64,000 bases of DNA from the NCBI RefSeq assembly GCF_000615765.1, contig NZ_BAMI01000005.1, positions 1 to 64,000 of the forward strand, given 5' to 3'. Source of the stretch: Ligilactobacillus equi DSM 15833 = JCM 10991 (lineage in GTDB: Bacteria > Bacillota > Bacilli > Lactobacillales > Lactobacillaceae). The position numbers and the translations under genes were made by a program. Under the pieces are notes generated by a model. That model worked only from the letters and a program-made list of their open reading frames with translations. It did not search any database and was not told the DNA's origin. Positions 59,637-64,000 of this stretch are shown piece by piece (position 1 is the first letter of the stretch; each line of letters opens with the position of its first letter).

Positions 59637-61389
59637 TTAATCGGCTTGGACGGTGACAATTTCGTCACCAAATTTTTCTTTGGCCGCGACTACCACAGCT
59701 TGTGCCGCTTCAATAGCTTTCGTTTCTTCGGCTTGTTTTTGGTCTACCATCGTTTCAGCCTCAGCCTGTTGGGCTTGACCTTTAAGATTGTGACTCTTAA
59801 TGTAGGCTTGCCTTACTTGCCCCCACATTCTTTCAGGTAAAACCGTCAATCTCACTTCCCGGTTTAAGAGCCGGACTAAGGCTCGGGTCACTTGTTCTTG
59901 CACCGTCGGATCCGCTTGGAACTGTTCGGGCATAAAATCATAAGAAAAGGCAATGACCGCCCCACTTGGACTCGCAGCCACTGGTTTCCCAAAGGACATC
60001 ATAGAAGAGGACTGTTGCGGTAACATATTCAAGAGGTCCGGCCAAATATCTTGCATGGCCATCAAATCGGCCCGCGTTGCCTGACCCAAGACCTCATTAA
60101 TCTGAGCTTGGTTAGCCTTAAAGGGACCACTACTCTTCACTTGCCGTGTTTGCCGGTTAGCTTTAGGAGGCGCTGCTTGCGTTGATACACCTTGACTTTG
60201 TAAAGCTTCTACTTTAGCCGTTAAACTTTGCACTTGGGTAATGAGTTGGTTGACCTCTGCTGTATTGACTTCTGGCTGAACCCCATTGGTTACTTCAGGT
60301 GCTTGGTCACTTAATTGACTCAATTTGACCGTTAGCACTTCCAAATATACCGCTTCATGACTGGTGAAACGCATATTTTCTTCTTGCTCATTTAAGATAT
60401 CAATCATTCGGTAAATCTTAGCTGCACTGCTTTGAGCTACGAAAGTTTTAAAAGCCTCCGTCAACATCCCAAGTTCATTTTGCTCAAGCAATTCTGGTGC
60501 TTGTTGATACAGGAGCATATCTCGACAGTAGGCAATCAAATCTTCAACCAAACGTTTAGCTGACTTGCCATCAGCTAATAATTCATGGACCGTTTTTAAG
60601 GCTTGCGGAGTTTCATGTTGACTAACCTGACTTAAGTAAACGGTCAGTTTTTCATTGGTTACACTCCCCGTTACCAAAAGGGCGTTTTCCAGAGTCACAT
60701 CATTATCCCCAAACGAGATAACCTGATCTAAGATTGATAAGGCGTCTCGCATCCCCCTTCAGCCACCTTGGCAATCACTTTAAGGGCTTCGGTTGGTAAC
60801 TAATTGCCTTTTCATCCAGAATATATTCCATTCTTTCTAAAATTGCCGTCACTTCAATGCGCTTAAAATCAAAACGCTGGGTCCGTGAAATAATCGTGGC
60901 AGGGATTTTATGGGGTTCGGTTGTTGCTAAAATAAAGACTACATTTTTGGGCGGTTCTTCCAAAGTCTTCAATAAAGCATTAAAGGCCCCTGTCGATAAC
61001 ATGTGAACTTCGTCAATAATGTAGACTTTATAATCAGCTTGGGTAGGCGCATATTTGGCCTTGTCCCGGATATCCCGAATTTCTTCGACCCCGTTATTGG
61101 AAGCCGCGTCAATTTCAATTACATCATTTAACCGCCCTGCCGTAATAGCCTGGCAGGTTTCACATTTATTACATGGCTCCCCATCTTTTTGATGATGACA
61201 GTTTAAAGCCTTGGCAAAAATTTTCGCCGCTGAGGTCTTCCCCGTACCACGAGGCCCAGTAAAGAGGTAGGCGTGGGTAGTCTGCCCCGTACTCAAAGCA
61301 TTGCGTAAGGTCTTAGTCACCATTTGTTGACCGACTAAATCCGCAAAGCGCTGTGGCCGCCAAACTCGGTATAATGCTTGATACCCCAT
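59637..61389 (-). CDS. dnaX: DNA polymerase III subunits gamma/tau, broken by two apparent 1-nt deletions
   Basis: DnaX is the clamp-loader ATPase. The N-terminal part (61389 to about 60790) has YLFTGPRGTGKTSAAKIF, the zinc site CHHQKDGEPCNKCETC, IIDEVHMLS and ISRTQRFDFKRI. The C-terminal part begins MRDALSILDQVISFGD and ends in a charged tau-like region. Two breaks are needed: near 60790 CCGAAGCCC should be CCGGAAGCCC, and at 60753-60757 a G5 run should be G6. Together they restore ..QPEALKVIAKVAEGGMRDAL... and 584 residues. This is not the programmed dnaX frameshift, which lies later in A-rich DNA. Confidence 0.92.
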
Positions 61390-61418
61390 AAACTCACCTT
61401 TCTTTTAATATTTATCTT

Positions 61419-61461
61419 AAAAAAAATCTCCCAGCCTAATCCGAAAAGCATAAGCTGGGAG
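61419..61461 (-). terminator. Terminator after the SRP RNA gene
   Basis: CTCCCAGC and GCTGGGAG pair (61428-61435 with 61454-61461), and the minus-strand transcript then reads ATTTTTTTT. It lies 10 bases beyond the RNA's 3' end. Confidence 0.88.
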
Positions 61462-61470
61462 TTCAATATC

Positions 61471-61568
61471 ATCGTAACTTGGAACACATGCCCTCACATA
61501 CTTAGTGCTGCTTTCTTCCGAACCTGACACGATTCGTAAGGAGAACATTGTTCCAAGGCCTTACGGCA
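61471..61568 (-). ncRNA. ffs: Small signal recognition particle RNA (4.5S type)
   Basis: The minus strand contains the universally conserved SRP helix 8: GTGTCAGGTTCGGAAGAAAG followed by CAGCACTAAG (61500-61530 region), which binds Ffh. The ends pair as CGTAA..CTTGGAACA with TGTTCCAAG..TTACG, giving a single hairpin of about 98 nt without an Alu domain. That is the short form, unlike the long scRNA of Bacillus. Position between tadA and dnaX is conserved. A TATCAT -10 lies just upstream. The exact ends are estimated. Confidence 0.93.
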
Positions 61569-61610
61569 CTTTTAATGATACATGATTTACTTTCAAAAAT
61601 CCAGCTTTTT

Positions 61611-62066
61611 TTATCTTAATTGTTGAAAAAAATCTTGTAAGAGGGCCAAACACTCTTTTTGGCAAATTCCTTTTTCGACATCAGCTTGATGATTCAAACG
61701 CGGATCGTCTAAAAGATTCATAATGGTCCCACAGGCCCCCGCTTTAAGGTCACTAGCCCCATAATAAACTGCGTCTAAGCGACTATTTAAAATTGCTCCC
61801 GTGCACATCGGACACGGTTCTAAAGTCACAAAAAGTTGGCAGTCATTTAAGCGCCAGGAATTTAGCGCTTGATTCGCCTCACGAATAGCCAAAACTTCGG
61901 CGTGAGCTAAGCTATCTTGCTGACTTTCCCTCAAATTGTGACCACGCCCAATAATTTGTCCTTCATGCACGACGACAGCGCCAATCGGTACTTCACCTTT
62001 AGCTTGGGCTTTTTGGGCTTCTACAATTGCGGCTTGCATAAATTTTTCTTTAGCTTGTGGCGTCAT
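61611..62066 (-). CDS. tadA: tRNA-specific adenosine deaminase TadA
   Basis: TadA converts A34 of tRNA-Arg(ACG) to inosine. The 151-residue zinc deaminase shows AHAEVLAIREANQ (His ligand and catalytic Glu, about 56-68) and TLEPCPMCTGAILNSRL (Cys ligands). The ATG directly abuts the stop of the methyltransferase gene, and the SRP RNA gene follows, the usual Firmicute layout. Confidence 0.96.
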   Translation of the reverse strand: MTPQAKEKFMQAAIVEAQKAQAKGEVPIGAVVVHEGQIIGRGHNLRESQQDSLAHAEVLAIREANQALNSWRLNDCQLFVTLEPCPMCTGAILNSRLDAVYYGASDLKAGACGTIMNLLDDPRLNHQADVEKGICQKECLALLQDFFQQLR

Positions 62067-62684
62067 TTAAGCTTCCTTTACCGCTTCTAAAATGAAATAG
62101 CCCTTATTTTTCTTGAGGACCTGGCAATTACCAAAGACTTCCACCATCTTTTTTTGGGCGGAAGGTGCGCCTTGCTTCTTTTGGATTACCACGACCAAAC
62201 GTCCTCCAACCTTTAAGTGGTCGTAAGCGCCACTCAAGATGCCGTGTACCACTGGTTTACCGGCCCGAATTGGCGGGTTAGTCAAAACAAAATCATAATC
62301 CGTTATTGTAACGCCTTCATATTGGTTGGAAGGAAAAATACTGACGTTTGAAATGCCATTGTTGCGAGCATTTTTCTTGGCTAAGTCCATGGCAAGGTTA
62401 TTGACGTCTACCATATCAACATGGTTGGCCGGCCATTTCTTAGCTAAGGCCAAACCAATGGGGCCATAACCGCAACCAACATCTAAGATTTTGGCTTGCG
62501 CTAACAGCTCAGCTTCGTTTTCAGCCAAAGCATCTAACATCACACAAGAGCCAAAGTCGACCCGACTTTTCGAAAAAACCCCGTTATCTGTCGTAAAATT
62601 TAAATCATGATCCAACAAAGTAAAACTCCAAGTTTTTTCGTCATGTTGGACATCCGGATTTTCAGTATAATAATAATTTGTCAT
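62067..62684 (-). CDS. Class I SAM-dependent methyltransferase (RsmC/YbxB-like)
   Basis: The 205-residue protein is the MTS domain of the RsmC-type small-domain methyltransferases, which act on guanines of rRNA. It shows the SAM motif ILDVGCGYGPIGLALAKK (about 68-85), the acidic strand DMVDVNNLAMDLA and the NPPI catalytic motif in FVLTNPPIRAG (about 133-143). B. subtilis YbxB is similar. The exact rRNA or tRNA target is not predictable. It is the first gene before tadA. Confidence 0.9.
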   Translation of the reverse strand: MTNYYYTENPDVQHDEKTWSFTLLDHDLNFTTDNGVFSKSRVDFGSCVMLDALAENEAELLAQAKILDVGCGYGPIGLALAKKWPANHVDMVDVNNLAMDLAKKNARNNGISNVSIFPSNQYEGVTITDYDFVLTNPPIRAGKPVVHGILSGAYDHLKVGGRLVVVIQKKQGAPSAQKKMVEVFGNCQVLKKNKGYFILEAVKEA

Positions 62685-62787
62685 TTATTTCGTTTCCTTT
62701 TTTATTTTCCTCTTAATCATACGAATAAAAGGCGATAAATTCAAGCTATTTGCTAGTTAAAAAATTAAGTTTTGCACCTTTCAAGAA

Positions 62788-62803
62788 CCACAAGATATCG
62801 TTA
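62788..62803. promoter_or_regulatory. NrdR-like box 1 upstream of nrdHIE
   Basis: CCACAAGATATCGTTA is an imperfect palindrome close to the NrdR consensus ACACWATATATWGTGT. Its start lies 31 bases before that of box 2, the tandem spacing typical of NrdR sites. Confidence 0.65.
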
Positions 62804-62818
62804 TAACCAAAATTTCAT

Positions 62819-62834
62819 ACCCAATATCTTGGGA
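62819..62834. promoter_or_regulatory. NrdR-like box 2 upstream of nrdHIE
   Basis: ACCCAATATCTTGGGA, with the palindromic core CCCAATATCTTGGG, matches about 12 of 16 consensus positions. It lies just upstream of the -35. Confidence 0.68.
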
Positions 62835-62842
62835 ATCAGCTC

Positions 62843-62870
62843 TTGAATTTGTCTCAAGATGTTGTATACT
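62843..62870 (+). promoter_or_regulatory. Promoter of nrdHIE, with a third NrdR-like box
   Basis: TTGAAT (62843-62848) and TATACT (62865-62870) are 16 bases apart. A third box-like sequence, TCTCAAGATGTTGTAT (62852-62867), covers the spacer and -10, so a repressor bound there would occlude polymerase. Confidence 0.65.
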
Positions 62871-62906
62871 TAAAACACAATAAAAATTTCCAAGGGAGAG
62901 ATTGTT

Positions 62907-63128
62907 ATGCTCGAATTATACACAAAAGATAATTGTATTCAATGCAAGATGACTAAAAATGTTTTACAACAACTAAACATCACTTACACTGAGCACAATA
63001 TCAATAACGAACCAGAGTATGTTGATTACTTAAAAGCCAAAGGCTTCCGTTCCGTTCCTGTTCTAGAACGCGACCAAAAGCCCATTGTAGCCGGTTTCCG
63101 TCCAGACCTTTTACGCGGCCTAGCCTAA
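62907..63128 (+). CDS. nrdH: Glutaredoxin-like electron donor NrdH
   Basis: NrdH reduces class Ib ribonucleotide reductase with electrons from thioredoxin reductase. The 73-residue protein has the redox pair in NCIQCKMTK (residues 10-13) and the thioredoxin-fold SVPVLERDQKPIVAGFRPDLL. SD AAGGGAGAG. First gene of nrdH-nrdI-nrdE. trxB, its likely reductase, is elsewhere in the window. Confidence 0.95.
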   Translation: MLELYTKDNCIQCKMTKNVLQQLNITYTEHNINNEPEYVDYLKAKGFRSVPVLERDQKPIVAGFRPDLLRGLA

Positions 63129-63147
63129 TAAAAGGAGGGCAACGTTA

Positions 63148-63522
63148 ATGAAAATCGTCTACTTTACAGTCACGGGTCAGACCCGACGCTTTATCAAAAA
63201 ACTTGGGTCTGAATTTGAGAGCTATGAAATTAATCCTGCTAGCGAATTTCCAGAAATCACGGAACCGTTCGTCTTGATTACGCCGACATACGAAGACGCA
63301 ATCACCGAACCCGTCCGTGATTTTCTTGATTATGCCGAAAATGCTAACTACCTAAAAGGTATTGTCGGTACTGGTAATCGAAACTTCGCTCAACTATTTA
63401 TTTTTACTGCTAAAGATTTAGCAGAAGAATATGATACCCCCATTATCTATGCTTTTGAATTTAACGGTACATCTAAAGATGTTTCAAACTTCAAGAAAGC
63501 GGTGAAAAAACTTGAGTCTTAA
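63148..63522 (+). CDS. nrdI: Flavodoxin-like NrdI
   Basis: NrdI supplies superoxide to assemble the dimanganese-tyrosyl cofactor in NrdF. The 124-residue protein has the FMN phosphate loop VYFTVTGQTRRFIKKL (about 3-18), TPTYEDAITEPV and the GTGNRNFAQLF flavin-binding segment. The start follows AAAGGAGGGC. It overlaps nrdE by 11 bases. Confidence 0.95.
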   Translation: MKIVYFTVTGQTRRFIKKLGSEFESYEINPASEFPEITEPFVLITPTYEDAITEPVRDFLDYAENANYLKGIVGTGNRNFAQLFIFTAKDLAEEYDTPIIYAFEFNGTSKDVSNFKKAVKKLES

Positions 63523-64000
63523 AAACTTAGACACTAATAAAGTTACTTATTTTGATTTAAATAACCAAATCAACATCTCTGTTAACGGACAAATCCCTTT
63601 GGAAAAGGACAAGCAGGCCCTAGAAGCTTTCCTTAAAGAAAATGTTGAGCCAAATTCTATGAAGTTTGACTCTTTAAAAGAACGTTTTGACTACCTTTTG
63701 GAAAACAATTATATCGAAGAAGAATTTATTAAAAAATATGACTTTGCTTTCATTGAGAAAGTCGCCCAAAAAATTTACTCCGCTAACTTTACCTTCAAAA
63801 CCTTTATGGCAGCTTACAAATTTTATGCTCAATATGCTCTAAAAACCAACGATGGAGCTTATTACTTAGAAGGATTTAACGAAAGAGTATTAGTTAACGC
63901 ACTTTACTTCGCAGACGGTGACGAACAATTAGCTATGGATTTGGCTGATGAATTAGTTAACCAGCGCTATCAACCAGCTACCCCTTCCTTCTTGAATGCT
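63512..64000 (+). CDS. nrdE: Class Ib ribonucleotide reductase alpha subunit NrdE (5' part, cut by the window edge)
   Basis: NrdE reduces ribonucleoside diphosphates. The first 163 codons are visible from a TTG start at 63512, placed after GGTGA inside the end of nrdI: MSLKNLDTNKVTYFDLNN.., the N-terminal helical region, and KTNDGAYYLEGFNERV. The last visible residues ..NQRYQPATPSFLNA lead into the substrate-binding segment. nrdF should follow beyond the window. Confidence 0.93.
   Translation, partial: MSLKNLDTNKVTYFDLNNQINISVNGQIPLEKDKQALEAFLKENVEPNSMKFDSLKERFDYLLENNYIEEEFIKKYDFAFIEKVAQKIYSANFTFKTFMAAYKFYAQYALKTNDGAYYLEGFNERVLVNALYFADGDEQLAMDLADELVNQRYQPATPSFLNA

Noticed and set aside
60753-60790. 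Programmed dnaX frameshift producing gamma
   Set aside because: The breaks lie in the AAA+ region at CCGAAG and a G5 run, not at an A-rich slip site near the domain III end, and two independent bases are missing.

Overview
This 64 kb window is chromosomal core DNA of a low-GC Gram-positive bacterium, most likely a lactobacillus-type Lactobacillales. Pointers are the sigma-54 gene (rpoN) next to cggR-gap-pgk-tpiA-eno, the synteny with Bacillus subtilis blocks (hprK-lgt-yvlCD, secA-prfB, tsaB-rimI-tsaD-ydiF-rex-ydiL-groESL, dnaX-yaaK-recR-yaaL-tmk-darA-holB-yabA-rsmI), SD-rich starts and AT-rich intergenic DNA. The species cannot be named from sequence alone. About four fifths of the genes lie on the minus strand, so the replication fork probably crosses from right to left, with the origin beyond the right edge (inference).

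Layout. 1-150: probable right end of an IS200/IS605-type element. 0.3-12.7 kb: DUF1361 membrane protein, murB, a DnaQ-like exonuclease, an amino-acid permease, ung-pta-tsaE, a Cof-type HAD phosphatase with a LURP-one protein, secG / rnr-smpB and a ClC channel. 12.7-20 kb: the glycolytic operon cggR-gap-pgk-tpiA-eno with a CggR-type operator, then rpoN. 20-24.3 kb: clpP (CtsR box), whiA-yvcK-rapZ, luxS. 24.3-32.2 kb: uvrB-uvrA, phosphoglucomutase, trxB. 32.2-46.2 kb: lgt-hprK-yvlD-pspC, a PDZ membrane protein, prfB with its programmed frameshift, secA, hpf, comFC/comFA, yigZ, tagO and a KimA-like potassium importer. 46.3-54.3 kb: groESL with two CIRCE elements, ydiL, rex, an ABC-F gene and the t6A genes tsaD/tsaB with rimI. 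54.4-62.7 kb: thioesterase, rsmI, yabA, holB, c-di-AMP receptor, tmk, yaaL, recR, yaaK, dnaX, SRP RNA, tadA, methyltransferase. 62.7-64 kb: nrdHIE behind NrdR-like boxes, with nrdE cut by the window edge.

The most important quality point is that ten genes, most of them essential or highly conserved (pgk, uvrA, uvrB, pgm, groEL, ydiL, ydiF, rimI, tsaB, dnaX), are broken by twelve apparent one-base deletions and no insertions. Restoring one base per site (two in tsaB and dnaX) returns full-length family members. I therefore read them as sequencing or assembly errors, not gene decay. Several sit beside AGCT or in homopolymers. prfB is the exception: its frameshift is real and programmed.

Regulation readable from the DNA includes the CggR operator, the CtsR box, two CIRCE boxes, three NrdR-like boxes, cre-like sites (ung-pta, pgm, and weaker ones in the groES and hpf promoters), a structured hpf leader and many intrinsic terminators, often bidirectional. 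I found no CRISPR array, prophage, defence island, tRNA or rRNA, and no convincing wholly new system. The less-explained material is the IS end, the HrcA-type control shared by groESL and ydiL, the hpf leader, and small families of poorly known function (DUF1361, LURP-one, PspC/YvlD, YaaL).
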